Source: Tangfeifania diversioriginum
Lineage (GTDB): Bacteria; Bacteroidota; Bacteroidia; Bacteroidales; Prolixibacteraceae
DNA: 64,000 nucleotides
Assembly (NCBI GenBank): GCA_945873105.1
Contig: CAMCBW010000025.1
Coordinates: forward strand, 1 to 64,000
Direction of reading: 5' to 3'
Positions 52,554 to 61,870 of the stretch are shown here, piece after piece. Positions within the stretch are counted from its first letter, which is position 1; each line of letters starts with the position of its first letter. The notes under the pieces were generated by a model that made no database searches, was not told where the DNA came from, and saw nothing but the letters and a program-made list of their open reading frames with translations. Both the position numbers and the translations under genes were made by a program.

Positions 52554-53855
52554 CTACTTGTCAATTTCAACCAGATCTACCATCTGAACCAAGACAATGG
52601 TGCTTCTGTTCTTTTTGACAATGGAGAATTCATAATTGTCTAGGGTGATTTTTTCCTTGACTGCAGGTATCTTGCCGAATTTTAGAATCAGATAACCCGC
52701 CAATGTCTCATATTGAACATCCTTTTCTATTGGATGAGGCAATAGTTCATTGATATCATCCAAGGTGGAAGAGGCCAATACGCTGTAGGTCCTGTCATTG
52801 ACCTTCTCGACAAAAGGGATCTCATTGTCATATTCATCCTGAATCTCTCCCACCAACTCCTCCAATATATCTTCCATGGTGATGATACCTTCAGTGCCAC
52901 CATATTCATCGACGACAAGGGCAATTTGCTGATGCTTGATCTGAAACTCATTCAAAAGCTGTCCGATGAGCTTTGTCTCCGGAACGACAAGGATGTTCCG
53001 CATGATGCTACGGATATTAACCGAATCCTTTTTCCGGAAAGCAAGCAAGATATCCTTCAAATAAACTACCCCAACAATATTGTCAAGATTGTCCTCAAAG
53101 CAGGGTATTCTTGAATAATTCTCCTCAATTACCTTGTCGAAGATGGTGTCATTAAAATCATTGAGATCAATGGCAAAAACCTGAGTTCTTGGAACCATGA
53201 TCTGTTTGGCTGTTTGCTCAGAAAAATTGAAGGCATTTTTGATAATTTTGTATTCGGCTGCATCAATCTTTCCGCTTTCTTGCCCCTGCTGTACCAGATA
53301 GATCAACTCTTCACTGCTGTGCACATCGGCACCATGCACAGGCGAGATTCCGATCACTTTTAAAATGGAATTGGCAATGCTATTCAACAACCAAATTACA
53401 GGCTTAAATAGAATGAAGAAAAACTGAAGGGGATAGGCGATGGCCAACGTGGTTGATTCAGAACGTTGAATGGCCAATGATTTTGGCGCCAGCTCACCAA
53501 ATACAATGTGCAGAATTGTGATCAAAGCAAAGGCAACGGGCAAAGCAATGGCATGTGTTAAGGCTGGATCTGCCTCCATTCCCATCAATTCCATGGTCCT
53601 TTTAATGATCTCTGCCACTACAGGTTCTCCAATCCATCCCAAACCCAAACTGGCAATGGTAATACCCAATTGGGTTGCCGCCAGATAGCCATCCAAATGT
53701 GAAACAATGTGTTTGGAGAGTATGGCAGTGCGATTACCATCTTTTACTTTAACTTCGAGTTGAGAGACTCTGACCTTCACTATGGCAAACTCAGCAGCAA
53801 CAAAAAAACCATTTAGAAAGACCAGTGAGAAGGTGATAAAAATATCAAGAAGCAT
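52554..53855 (-). CDS. CNNM-CBS-CorC domain protein (hemolysin family)
   Basis: A 433-residue membrane protein. An N-terminal CNNM transmembrane domain (about 1-190, FNGFFVAAEFAIVK and LGWIGEPVVA) is followed by a tandem CBS pair (about 210-330, IMVPRTQVFAIDLN, DEYGGTEGIITMEDI) and a CorC_HlyC domain at the C-terminus. Related proteins transport or sense magnesium/cobalt; the old hemolysin label is historical. The minus-strand TAACTTTG at 53882-53889 is its promoter. Confidence 0.92.
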   Translation of the reverse strand: MLLDIFITFSLVFLNGFFVAAEFAIVKVRVSQLEVKVKDGNRTAILSKHIVSHLDGYLAATQLGITIASLGLGWIGEPVVAEIIKRTMELMGMEADPALTHAIALPVAFALITILHIVFGELAPKSLAIQRSESTTLAIAYPLQFFFILFKPVIWLLNSIANSILKVIGISPVHGADVHSSEELIYLVQQGQESGKIDAAEYKIIKNAFNFSEQTAKQIMVPRTQVFAIDLNDFNDTIFDKVIEENYSRIPCFEDNLDNIVGVVYLKDILLAFRKKDSVNIRSIMRNILVVPETKLIGQLLNEFQIKHQQIALVVDEYGGTEGIITMEDILEELVGEIQDEYDNEIPFVEKVNDRTYSVLASSTLDDINELLPHPIEKDVQYETLAGYLILKFGKIPAVKEKITLDNYEFSIVKKNRSTIVLVQMVDLVEIDK

Positions 53856-53881
53856 AGCAATTTGAACTGTAAATTATTGAA

Positions 53882-53889
53882 CAAAGTTA
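53882..53889 (-). promoter_or_regulatory. -7 element of the CorC-type gene
   Basis: Minus-strand TAACTTTG, perfect consensus, 27 bp before the start codon. Confidence 0.65.
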
Positions 53890-54015
53890 GTTAATTATCA
53901 ATCCAATTGACATTTAACATCTGAATTAGCATATGTGGATAATTAAAACAACGGAAAAAATGGATCTTTTATCCCACTCTTTTTTTATATCAGTATTACA
54001 AGGCTTTCTTTCACA

Positions 54016-54648
54016 CTACTTTAACAGATCCGTCATGATCGGTTTCAGTCCGCTGAAGAAAAATTCAACTGCAATAACCATGACAATCAGTCCCATCAAC
54101 CGCATCAACACGTTGTTTCCGGTCTCGCCCAGGAGTTTAATGATTCTGGAAGAACTGAGCAAAATCAGATAGGTTAAAAGTACCACCACAGAAATCGAGG
54201 CAACCAAAATAATCTTCATTTCCAGTGTAGTAGCTTTTTCCATTAGCACGATGGCATTGGTAATGGCTCCAGGACCGCATATCATGGGAATGGCCAATGG
54301 AGTTATGGAGATATCATTGACATAACTTTTAATCTCCGAATCCTTGATCTTCACCTGGCTCAAGCGCGCTTGCAACATATCCATTCCCATGATGAAGAAG
54401 ATTACACCTCCCACGATTTTAAAACTATTTACAGAAATGCCGAAGAATTTAAAAAGAAGCTGACCTGAAAAAGCAAAGACAAGAATGGTGGCAAAAGCTA
54501 CAATCGAAGCTTTTTTTGCGGTATGGTTCCGGTTGGCAACATCCAATTCGGAGGTCATGGTCATAAATATGGGCATCGTCCCGATCGGATTGATCAGGGT
54601 AAAGAAAGAGGTTAGACAGAGCAGGGTATAGGTGGTAAGTTCATTCAT
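54016..54648 (-). CDS. MarC family integral membrane protein
   Basis: A 210-residue protein with six hydrophobic helices. It begins NELTTYTLLCLTSFFTLINPIGTMPIF and carries PLAIPMICGPGAIT, both typical of the UPF0056/MarC family. The proposed transport role (amino acids or drugs) is not proven. It is 3 bp after the RsmH-like gene and is the last of a three-gene leftward operon. Confidence 0.92.
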   Translation of the reverse strand: MNELTTYTLLCLTSFFTLINPIGTMPIFMTMTSELDVANRNHTAKKASIVAFATILVFAFSGQLLFKFFGISVNSFKIVGGVIFFIMGMDMLQARLSQVKIKDSEIKSYVNDISITPLAIPMICGPGAITNAIVLMEKATTLEMKIILVASISVVVLLTYLILLSSSRIIKLLGETGNNVLMRLMGLIVMVIAVEFFFSGLKPIMTDLLK

Positions 54649-54651
54649 TTT

Positions 54652-55734
54652 TTATGCTTTTATGGCCCAGCGTAATTTTGCCGATCTGGCCCGCGGATTG
54701 GTGTTGCATTCCTGGGCGGATGGCCGTATTGGATCAGGTGCAACCTCCTTGTAGATCCCTTCACGGAAATAATACTGAAATGATTTTTTTACACGCCGGT
54801 CTTCACCCGAATGGAAAGAGAGTATCGCTACCCGTCCTCCGGCCACCAGAGCATCCGGTAATTTGTCAAGGAATTCATCCAAAACGCCAAATTCATTGTT
54901 CACCTCAATCCTCAATGCCTGAAAGCATCGCTGACAGGATTTTTTTACCTCCTCTTTACGAACCTCAATGGGTAGAAATTCCAGGGACTCCTGGATAATT
55001 TCACGCAATTGCGTGGTAGTTGAAATGGTAGTTCCATTTGAAATTTTAGTAATTATCGCCGTGGCAATCGGTTCTGAATAGGGTTCGTCCGCATTTTTGG
55101 TAAGCAATGCTTCCAAACGATCCTTGGAAAGAGTTTTTAGAAGTGTTGCTGCAGACTTCCCCGTTTTGGGATTTAATCTCAGGTCGAGGGGTCCTTCCAA
55201 CTTGTAAGAGAAACCTCTTTCCGGATTGTCAATCTGCATGGAGGAGACACCCAGATCGGCCAGGATGAAATTCAGGGGGCCGGATTCTTCAACCATCAGA
55301 TCAAGATCTGAGAAATTCAGCTTACGGATGATGATTGATTCTGGACCAAATCCATAGGATGCCAACCGTTCTCTGGTTCTTGGCAATTCAAAAGGATCCA
55401 CATCTATTCCGTAGAGAAGCCCGCCGGGCAGCAAACGCTGAACCATTTCCAGACTATGTCCGCCGTAACCCAGCGTTGCATCCAATCCTTTCTGGCCGGG
55501 AGAAATAGCCAGAAATTCCATGATTTCCCGGACACAGATGGAACGATGCATACCAGCCGGGGTACGCCCTTGTAACAATACTTTGGCAATGTCCTCCTGG
55601 TACTGTTCAGGATTGAGCTCCTTGTATTTTTCCTGAAAGGTCTTGGGATGAGTCCCTTTGTATCTTATGCGTCTTACCCTCCCGGGTTCCTGTTCTTCCA
55701 TGACTGTAAAACTAACAATTTGAGGCTTTACCAC
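54652..55734 (-). CDS. RsmH-like rRNA (cytosine-N4) methyltransferase with N-terminal extension
   Basis: A 360-residue SAM-dependent methyltransferase related to RsmH, which methylates N4 of C1402 in 16S rRNA. The SAM site LDATLGYGGHS, the D in YGIDVDP, ADLGVSSMQIDNPERGFSYK, CQRCFQALRIEVN and ILSFHSGEDRRVK are all present. The about 70-residue N-terminal part is unusual (RsmH is about 310 residues) and the usual HxPVLL start is replaced by TPAGMHRSICVREIM. It is outside the mraZ-dcw cluster, so it may be a paralogue with a different target. Confidence 0.85.
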   Translation of the reverse strand: MVKPQIVSFTVMEEQEPGRVRRIRYKGTHPKTFQEKYKELNPEQYQEDIAKVLLQGRTPAGMHRSICVREIMEFLAISPGQKGLDATLGYGGHSLEMVQRLLPGGLLYGIDVDPFELPRTRERLASYGFGPESIIIRKLNFSDLDLMVEESGPLNFILADLGVSSMQIDNPERGFSYKLEGPLDLRLNPKTGKSAATLLKTLSKDRLEALLTKNADEPYSEPIATAIITKISNGTTISTTTQLREIIQESLEFLPIEVRKEEVKKSCQRCFQALRIEVNNEFGVLDEFLDKLPDALVAGGRVAILSFHSGEDRRVKKSFQYYFREGIYKEVAPDPIRPSAQECNTNPRARSAKLRWAIKA

Positions 55735-55750
55735 AATCAGAACACGCTTG

Positions 55751-57061
55751 CTATTTTTTAGGAACCCATTTCAACCAACCTAACCCTGAAAAATAACTGG
55801 TTAATTGACTGTCAATCGCTTTTACAGGCTGTAGTGAGTTTTGTGTTTCAAGGATGATCTTTCTTTCGCTAACTGATTTCTGTAACCGTTCAAGATAGAA
55901 TTCCCGGAGCTCAGCAAGCATTTGTATCCCTGCAACCTGGTCCTTCAGGATGGAGGCATCCTCTCTGGCTGACTCATTCCAGCTTAGGAACTTGAGGGGC
56001 AAAACAAAACCTCCGAGTGTCTGGGATGGATTGTAAATAGCAACCAGATCTGTGGCGTCTGAGGGTATCGGACTGGCCCAATCCACGTAATTCTTGATGA
56101 CAGATTTCATGATGTTGTTGGTCAGGCTAATCTGCTTGTTGAGCAACAGCTGATTGATCCTTTGTGAGTTCTCCTGGGAAATCGTATATTGGGTTTTCCA
56201 AAGTTCTGACATCTTTTGCAATTTGATGAAATGGTCCATGACCAGGTCTGTTGGGGAACCCATCAAAATAACATTGCATTCGAATGTACTTTTCTCGCGT
56301 TTCTGACGATCAATTTCACTCTTTAATGAACCGATGGAGGTTTTTAGATTGCTGATGTGCATCTGGACTCCACCCATATTCTTTGTACGCAGGGCTAACT
56401 CAATCTCCTTGTAAAAATTCTGAACCTGGTTAAGAATATTTCTGATACTGATGTTTTCTGTTCCGGTAACAACGATGTTCTCTGAGGAATACCAGGCATC
56501 GGATGCTCCTGCGAGCACAAGGTAAAAAGTGTCTTCACCCGTATTGGTCTCTTCAGTTTGGGTAGTACCTGCAGGCGTTGTTCTTTGGTACTTCCAGAGC
56601 GTGTTGACTTTTATCTTTAAAAAGGTTTGACCTATCCCTGTTTTCGGAAGCGTGACATATGCCTCATTTTGTTTTACTCCTTGTTGGGAAAGCGGTTCGA
56701 TGACCACTTCTGGGGAGGAACTCATTGTGGCGGTTTCATTGGCAAGTGTCCATTCACCACGAAATTGATTGCCTCCCTGAATGGTGAAGGACATTCCGTC
56801 ATCACCTTTGGAAACGATCTGGGTATTTGCCCCAACATTGGCATATTTTTCAGGCATAGTACAATAATCACGTTTGCCTCCCCTCAACAATGCCGTGACC
56901 TTAACCTTCGCTCCGGGCCGAACCTCCGCTTTTTCTCCAGGTAAGAGTATCTTTCCGTTGATGGTTACTTCAACAAATGGCTTTCTGACTGGTTCTGCAG
57001 CTGCAGCACTGAATAAGTTCAGCAGCATACCTGGGATTAGGGTGAATAATAGGGTTTTCAT
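55751..57061 (-). CDS. Uncharacterised exported protein
   Basis: A 436-residue protein with a signal peptide (about 1-22). Residues about 25-150 look like two Ig-like strands domains (FVEVTINGKILLPGEKAEV; a QGVKQNEAYVTL block). The C-terminal about 220 residues are helical, with a coiled-coil stretch around SLKSEIDRQKREKSTFE. No family was recognised; no catalytic motif. It is probably periplasmic, 16 bp before the RsmH-like gene in an operon with marC, and divergent from a small membrane protein gene. Confidence 0.7.
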   Translation of the reverse strand: MKTLLFTLIPGMLLNLFSAAAAEPVRKPFVEVTINGKILLPGEKAEVRPGAKVKVTALLRGGKRDYCTMPEKYANVGANTQIVSKGDDGMSFTIQGGNQFRGEWTLANETATMSSSPEVVIEPLSQQGVKQNEAYVTLPKTGIGQTFLKIKVNTLWKYQRTTPAGTTQTEETNTGEDTFYLVLAGASDAWYSSENIVVTGTENISIRNILNQVQNFYKEIELALRTKNMGGVQMHISNLKTSIGSLKSEIDRQKREKSTFECNVILMGSPTDLVMDHFIKLQKMSELWKTQYTISQENSQRINQLLLNKQISLTNNIMKSVIKNYVDWASPIPSDATDLVAIYNPSQTLGGFVLPLKFLSWNESAREDASILKDQVAGIQMLAELREFYLERLQKSVSERKIILETQNSLQPVKAIDSQLTSYFSGLGWLKWVPKK

Positions 57062-57178
57062 AAGTTATTGAATTCAGTTAGCCCTATAAAATTATATTTT
57101 TTTTGTATATTTAAATGCCTAAATTCGAAAGAATCATGAGAGCCAAAAGTTGTTAAACAGCACTATAGATATATTGTT

Positions 57179-57547
57179 ATGATTAAAAAGAGAGTATCAG
57201 CAACTGGAGCTGAAAGCAAAGTGACGATTGTGAAAAAGAATACTCCCAAACCAAAAAAAATCCTCCCGGTCAAGTTTGACAAGGAAGGATTTTTCCTTGC
57301 CTGGGGTATAGGAATTGTTGTAATAGGAATAGGTGTATTGATTATCTGGGCTACCAATACAGCACCTGCAGGAGGCACCAATACCGGCGCTTACACAGTT
57401 GCACAGAGATTGGCAAAACTTATGCCCGAATCTACCAAAGAGATACTGGCCATGATCCTGGGCGGGCTTTTTATCTTGTTTGGCTTGTTTTGTCTGCTAC
57501 TGGGATTAAGAATAGTTTTTAGATACCTGAAAGACAAGGCCAGATAA
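57179..57547 (+). CDS. Uncharacterised two-helix membrane protein
   Basis: A 122-residue protein. A basic N-terminal 38 residues (KKRVSATGAESKVTIVKK, KPKKILPVK) are followed by two hydrophobic helices (about 40-58 and 90-110). A Gly/Asn/Thr-rich loop (TAPAGGTNTGAY) lies between them. No domain was recognised. It is divergent from the exported protein at 57061 across 117 bp and converges on hemH. Codon use is similar to its neighbours. Confidence 0.7.
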   Translation: MIKKRVSATGAESKVTIVKKNTPKPKKILPVKFDKEGFFLAWGIGIVVIGIGVLIIWATNTAPAGGTNTGAYTVAQRLAKLMPESTKEILAMILGGLFILFGLFCLLLGLRIVFRYLKDKAR

Positions 57548-57562
57548 TTTTTTTGTCCGATA

Positions 57563-58579
57563 TCAGCCCTTTTCTACCATATTTTTTATTGCATCTATCC
57601 AGAGTGGTGAATCATTCAGGCTTTCAACATATTCAAGTTTCTCACCACCTGCTTCAAGGAACTGCTGTTTGAAATCTACTCCCAGCTCAACGGTCGTCTC
57701 CAGACAATCTGCTACAAATGCCGGCGCGACAATTAAAATGCTTTTTGTACCTTGCTTGGCCATATTTTCCAACTGCTTGTCAGTGAAAGGCTCTAACCAA
57801 TTGTCGGAGAGTCTTGACTGAAAGCTTTGGGAGAATTTTCCTTCCGGCAAACCAAGTCTTGTAGCCAACAACCGCGTTGTCTCGTAGGTGGTAGCTTTGT
57901 AGCAAAACGCTCCATGAGGTGGGAGAGCCTTAGTACAGGAGCACTCTTTGCATGGAATTTCAGGGTGAATGCTGTTGATATGGCTTAGCGGAAGTCCGTG
58001 GTACGAGAACAGGACATGATCATACGCTTCAGGATGATATTTGCTGATTTGTTCGGCAAACGCATCCAAAAATTTGGGATCGTTGTAAAATTGGCCCACT
58101 ATTTTTATTTCAGGAATGACCGTCCACTTCTTTACCTGGTGCAATACTGCTTCCAATGCGGTACCTGTACTGGAGGAGGCGTAATGTGGAAACATCGGAA
58201 CAACGATTAGCTCGTTGAAACTGGAAAATCTTATTCGCTCAAGTACATCCCGAATATTTGGGTTGGCATAGCGCATGGCTACAAAAACGGCGTAATTTTC
58301 GCCAAGCTGCTCCTGAAGTCTATCCCGGACATTGTTGCTGTGGAGGGAAAGCGGTGATCCCTTGTCTGTCCAAAGCTGCTGATAAAGTTTGGCAGATTTG
58401 GGAGCACGAAAAGGCACAATAATTAAATTGACCAGAATTTTCCGGAGTAACCAAGGCAGGTCTATGACCCTCGGATCATTCAGGAATTCGAACAGGTAGC
58501 TTCTTACATCCCGCACAGAGGGAGAATCAGGGGTACCAACATTGATAAGCAATACAGCACTCTTTCCAGTGGTCATCAT
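57563..58579 (-). CDS. hemH: Ferrochelatase
   Basis: A 338-residue enzyme, full length, inserting Fe2+ into protoporphyrin IX (or coproporphyrin III). VLLINVGTPDSPSVRDVRSYL, the metal-site His in LFSYHGLPLSHI, and QSRLSDNWLEPFTDK are conserved. The start is MM at 58579 or 58576. It is 6 bp after hemF, so both are one operon; this supports local haem synthesis late in the pathway. Confidence 0.95.
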   Translation of the reverse strand: MMTTGKSAVLLINVGTPDSPSVRDVRSYLFEFLNDPRVIDLPWLLRKILVNLIIVPFRAPKSAKLYQQLWTDKGSPLSLHSNNVRDRLQEQLGENYAVFVAMRYANPNIRDVLERIRFSSFNELIVVPMFPHYASSSTGTALEAVLHQVKKWTVIPEIKIVGQFYNDPKFLDAFAEQISKYHPEAYDHVLFSYHGLPLSHINSIHPEIPCKECSCTKALPPHGAFCYKATTYETTRLLATRLGLPEGKFSQSFQSRLSDNWLEPFTDKQLENMAKQGTKSILIVAPAFVADCLETTVELGVDFKQQFLEAGGEKLEYVESLNDSPLWIDAIKNMVEKG

Positions 58580-58585
58580 ATTAAT

Positions 58586-59491
58586 TTAATGGTTGATCCA
58601 ATCAATACCTTTTTGCAATAACTTTTGTGTTTTCTCTTCTTCAGAGTCTTTCCGGATTGGGTGCTTGTATTCCCAGGCTGCTGTGGATGGTAGACTGATC
58701 AGAATCGACTCAGCATTGCCATTCGATTCAAAACCAAATTTGGTACCCCGGTCATAGGCAAGGTTAAACTCCACATACCTTCCCCTGCGCAATTCCTGCC
58801 ACAATTTCTGTTTTTTCGAATAACTTTTATTTCTGCCGGATTGTAGCATCTCCCGGTATAATTCAGGATACATCAGGGCCAGATCCCTTGTGAAATCAAG
58901 CAACTGACCAAAATTAACGTTGGTGTCGGGAGTCAGACGGTCGAAAAAGATACCTCCAATTCCCCTGGTCTCACTACGGTGAGGCAGATAAAAGTAATCG
59001 TCTGCCAATTGTTTGAATTGAGGGTAAAAATCTGCACGATACTTGTCGCAGATATTTTTGAGAACCCTGTGAAAATGGCTTGCTTCCGTTGCATCAACAT
59101 AATGAGGGGTGAGATCAATACCTCCTCCAAACCATTGGGTTCCAGTGTTGAGGGAGAAAAAGCGTACGTTCATGTGAATGATGGGAACAAAAGGGTTTGC
59201 GGGATGCATGATGGAGGAGATGCCTGTCGCAGCATAGCTGCTGGCTTTTACACCCAACAGCCGTTCCATCTGGGGGGTGACATCACCCTTGACAAAGGAG
59301 AAATTGACTCCCCCCTTTTCAATGGCAGCACCCTTCCGCAGGACACAGGTGACACCTGATCCAATTGCATTTTCCCACCTGTTCTCTTTAAATTTTGCCT
59401 GACCATCAGCCGCTTCCAGTGTTTGGCAAATGCTCCTCTGCAAAGTTGAATAGAGCTGAGCTATATCTTCCGTTTGAACTCCATGGTTCAT
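58586..59491 (-). CDS. hemF: Oxygen-dependent coproporphyrinogen III oxidase
   Basis: A 301-residue enzyme, full length, decarboxylating coproporphyrinogen III with O2. Signature blocks include PFVPIIHMNVRFF, WFGGGIDLTPHYV, RGIGGIFFD and VEFNLAYDRGTKFG. It is first in the hemF-hemH operon. HemF rather than only the anaerobic HemN/W suggests that the organism meets oxygen. Confidence 0.96.
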   Translation of the reverse strand: MNHGVQTEDIAQLYSTLQRSICQTLEAADGQAKFKENRWENAIGSGVTCVLRKGAAIEKGGVNFSFVKGDVTPQMERLLGVKASSYAATGISSIMHPANPFVPIIHMNVRFFSLNTGTQWFGGGIDLTPHYVDATEASHFHRVLKNICDKYRADFYPQFKQLADDYFYLPHRSETRGIGGIFFDRLTPDTNVNFGQLLDFTRDLALMYPELYREMLQSGRNKSYSKKQKLWQELRRGRYVEFNLAYDRGTKFGFESNGNAESILISLPSTAAWEYKHPIRKDSEEEKTQKLLQKGIDWINH

Positions 59492-59534
59492 TGCTTACAT
59501 CCTTTTTTTTATCCTCTTAAGCAGAAAAAGACCA

Positions 59535-59566
59535 TACCTTTCCTGACAGGTTTGTCAGGAAGGTAC
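59535..59566. repeat. Palindrome CCTGACA-TGTCAGG
   Basis: ACCTTTCCTGACA pairs with TGTCAGGAAGGT around GGTT. It lies between the GH35 gene end and hemF start and may act as a terminator for the former. Similar CCTGACAGGTTT dyads are common in Bacteroidota intergenic DNA (from memory). Confidence 0.6.
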
Positions 59567-59611
59567 ATTCTGTCCGATGTTCTACGTTTGTTTGGGGTAA
59601 AGGTTATAAGA

Positions 59612-61474
59612 CTATTTCTTTAACTCCTCCAGGATGGGGGTACGGATGGCGCTCAGTGATTTCTTCCTTTCGACAGGTTTCTGTTCGAAAATTACCACCT
59701 GGTTGTTGCCTTTGTTCAACCAGCATCCCGGCAGGTACAAAGTTTGTTGCGGCCCGACACTCCAGTATCTTCCGAGATGGTGACCATTGACAAATACAAT
59801 CCCTTTGCCCCAACTCCGGAAGTCCAGGAAAGTATCGCCGGTCTCCTTCAATTCGAAACTGCCGCTGTAAATGGTGGCCCTTCCCGGCAGATATTCATCT
59901 TTTAGTGATTTTAGATCTGGAACCTGGTCCATCGGCAGCCGGTACATCTCCCAGTTTCCGGTGATTTCTGTGGAGTCAATCATAACGGGGGAGATAATGC
60001 CCTTCAGATTGTGGATGATTTCGGCTCCGTAGTTGATCCGTCCCATATTCTCTACCAGCATTTCCAGGTTGGCATTGAAAGGAACTTCAATTGGGCAGCT
60101 GTAGTTCTTGTAATACCTGTTCAGCTCGCCTGTCTTCTCACCATTCACATAAATGGTGGCATAATCACGCAACCCTTTGATGTTTAGTATTCCTGATATG
60201 GGTTGGACAAAATGGCGTCGGTAGAGCAGATAACCGTGTCCCTGGTTCATTGCCTCAAAAGTTAGGGGTTGGTCGCTGGTGACCGGTTGGATATCCCTGA
60301 GCAATGCATCAATGACAACCGCCTTGTCCAATCGTATTTCAGGAATCTCAATGACAGTAATAGGAGCGGGGATCTCCGGAAGTTTCTTTTTTGTGTGTGC
60401 TGCAATTTTCTCACGGATCGCCATGTATTTCTCTGTTGCCCAACCTGCTTCACTGATGGGAGCATCATAATCATAGCTGGTCATATCGGGCTGTATATCA
60501 TGGTTTTTGTCGTAATTGGCACCCGTGGTAAATCCGAAATTTGTTCCACCATGCACCATGTAGTAGTTAAAAGAGACTCCGTTGGCAAGATACTTTTCGG
60601 TCTGGTCAACCACCGATTTGGTGGATACCTTGGGAAAAGGTTCCGCCCAATGGTCCAGCCAGCCGGGATAGAACTCTGCGACCATGTAAGGGCCCTTTCC
60701 CCCATGGTACTGGTCGACAATTTTTTTCAATTTCTCTACATTGTCCTCCCCATTGGCAGTTGGCAGGACACCCGGAATCGCACCTCCTTCAAAGAGCCAG
60801 CTGCCATCAGAAGTAAACAGGGGAACCTCGATTCCTGCCTGCAACAGCTGATCCTTGATGGCTGCATTGTATTTTTTGTGGTCGGCTAACGGTATATCCT
60901 TGCGTTGTGCCACGTAGGAGCCAAACTCATTCTCTGCCTGAACCATGATCACTGGTCCGCCTTTGGTAATCTGCAGGTCACGGATCTGACCTGCCAACTG
61001 ATTGATGTAGGTTTTGCAAGAATCGAGGAAGGGCTGGTTGTAGCTCCGGATTACCAGGGAAGGCTCCTTCTGAAGCCACCAGGGATATCCTCCGAATTCC
61101 CACTCCGCACAGGCATAGGGGCCTGGACGAACAATTACCATCAATCCCTCCCGCTGGGCCAGTTGAATGTACTCCCTTATATTTCTGCTTTCACTCTTGA
61201 AGTCCCACACTCCGGGTGCAGTTTCATGGTAATTCCAAAATACATAGGTTGCAACCGTATTCAATCCCATTGCCTTCATCATCCGTAGACGATGTTGCCA
61301 ATACTCTTTTGGTATTCGGGCAAAATGCATCTCCCCACTGTGTATTTGAATGGGTTGTTGGTCGTAGACAAACTGACCATCTTTTATTTCAAAGGTATGT
61401 TTTGCCTGGGCCGAATTATTTTGAAATGGAAATAGTACCAGAATGAACAACAGAATTTTTGCCGGAATCTTCAT
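59612..61474 (-). CDS. Beta-galactosidase, glycoside hydrolase family 35
   Basis: A 620-residue secreted enzyme with signal peptide 1-24. The TIM barrel starts IQIHSGEMHFARIPKEYW; acid/base E183 is in QAENEFG and the nucleophile E267 in MVAEFYPGW. C-terminal beta-galactosidase jelly-roll domains follow (ATIYVNGEKTGE, VFVNGHHLGRYWSVGPQQTLY). GH35 enzymes remove terminal beta-galactose, for example from pectic galactan or xyloglucan. The minus-strand TACATTTG at 61501-61508 is its -7 element. Confidence 0.93.
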   Translation of the reverse strand: MKIPAKILLFILVLFPFQNNSAQAKHTFEIKDGQFVYDQQPIQIHSGEMHFARIPKEYWQHRLRMMKAMGLNTVATYVFWNYHETAPGVWDFKSESRNIREYIQLAQREGLMVIVRPGPYACAEWEFGGYPWWLQKEPSLVIRSYNQPFLDSCKTYINQLAGQIRDLQITKGGPVIMVQAENEFGSYVAQRKDIPLADHKKYNAAIKDQLLQAGIEVPLFTSDGSWLFEGGAIPGVLPTANGEDNVEKLKKIVDQYHGGKGPYMVAEFYPGWLDHWAEPFPKVSTKSVVDQTEKYLANGVSFNYYMVHGGTNFGFTTGANYDKNHDIQPDMTSYDYDAPISEAGWATEKYMAIREKIAAHTKKKLPEIPAPITVIEIPEIRLDKAVVIDALLRDIQPVTSDQPLTFEAMNQGHGYLLYRRHFVQPISGILNIKGLRDYATIYVNGEKTGELNRYYKNYSCPIEVPFNANLEMLVENMGRINYGAEIIHNLKGIISPVMIDSTEITGNWEMYRLPMDQVPDLKSLKDEYLPGRATIYSGSFELKETGDTFLDFRSWGKGIVFVNGHHLGRYWSVGPQQTLYLPGCWLNKGNNQVVIFEQKPVERKKSLSAIRTPILEELKK

Positions 61475-61870
61475 CGCTTAACGTTTTGGTCGTATGGATG
61501 CAAATGTAAAAGATAAATGGATGCAGGAAAATGACTTATCCAAGGTTTTGATCAATCCGTGAAAAAATTGTCCCAGGACCAGTCTGTTCATGCTTGTTGA
61601 AGCTGCCAATAGGCCCAAATGTACCCGCCCACTGTATCTTGAGGTGCAAATAGTGCCAATTTGCTCCGCCGCCGACACCTAGAGGTATAAATAGCCCCGA
61701 TTGCATCCGCCTTTTTCATCAGCAGGTACTTAAAATAGCTCTTCATTTTGCGTATTGACATTCAAGTGGTACATGCAGGTTCAACCGGAAGCATTTATTT
61801 GTATTTTTACCCTAACAACTACAGGAGAGTTCTTCTGATCTCCAGCTATTAACTTCTTACCATTGTCGCT
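61475..61870. other. Divergent intergenic region GH35/CPBP gene
   Basis: No gene recognised. It includes the GH35 promoter (minus TACATTTG, 61501-61508) and two imperfect copies of GAGGTnnAAATAGnnCC around 61642 and 61682. A minus-strand frame at 61478-61678 is not supported by composition or family. Confidence 0.5.
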
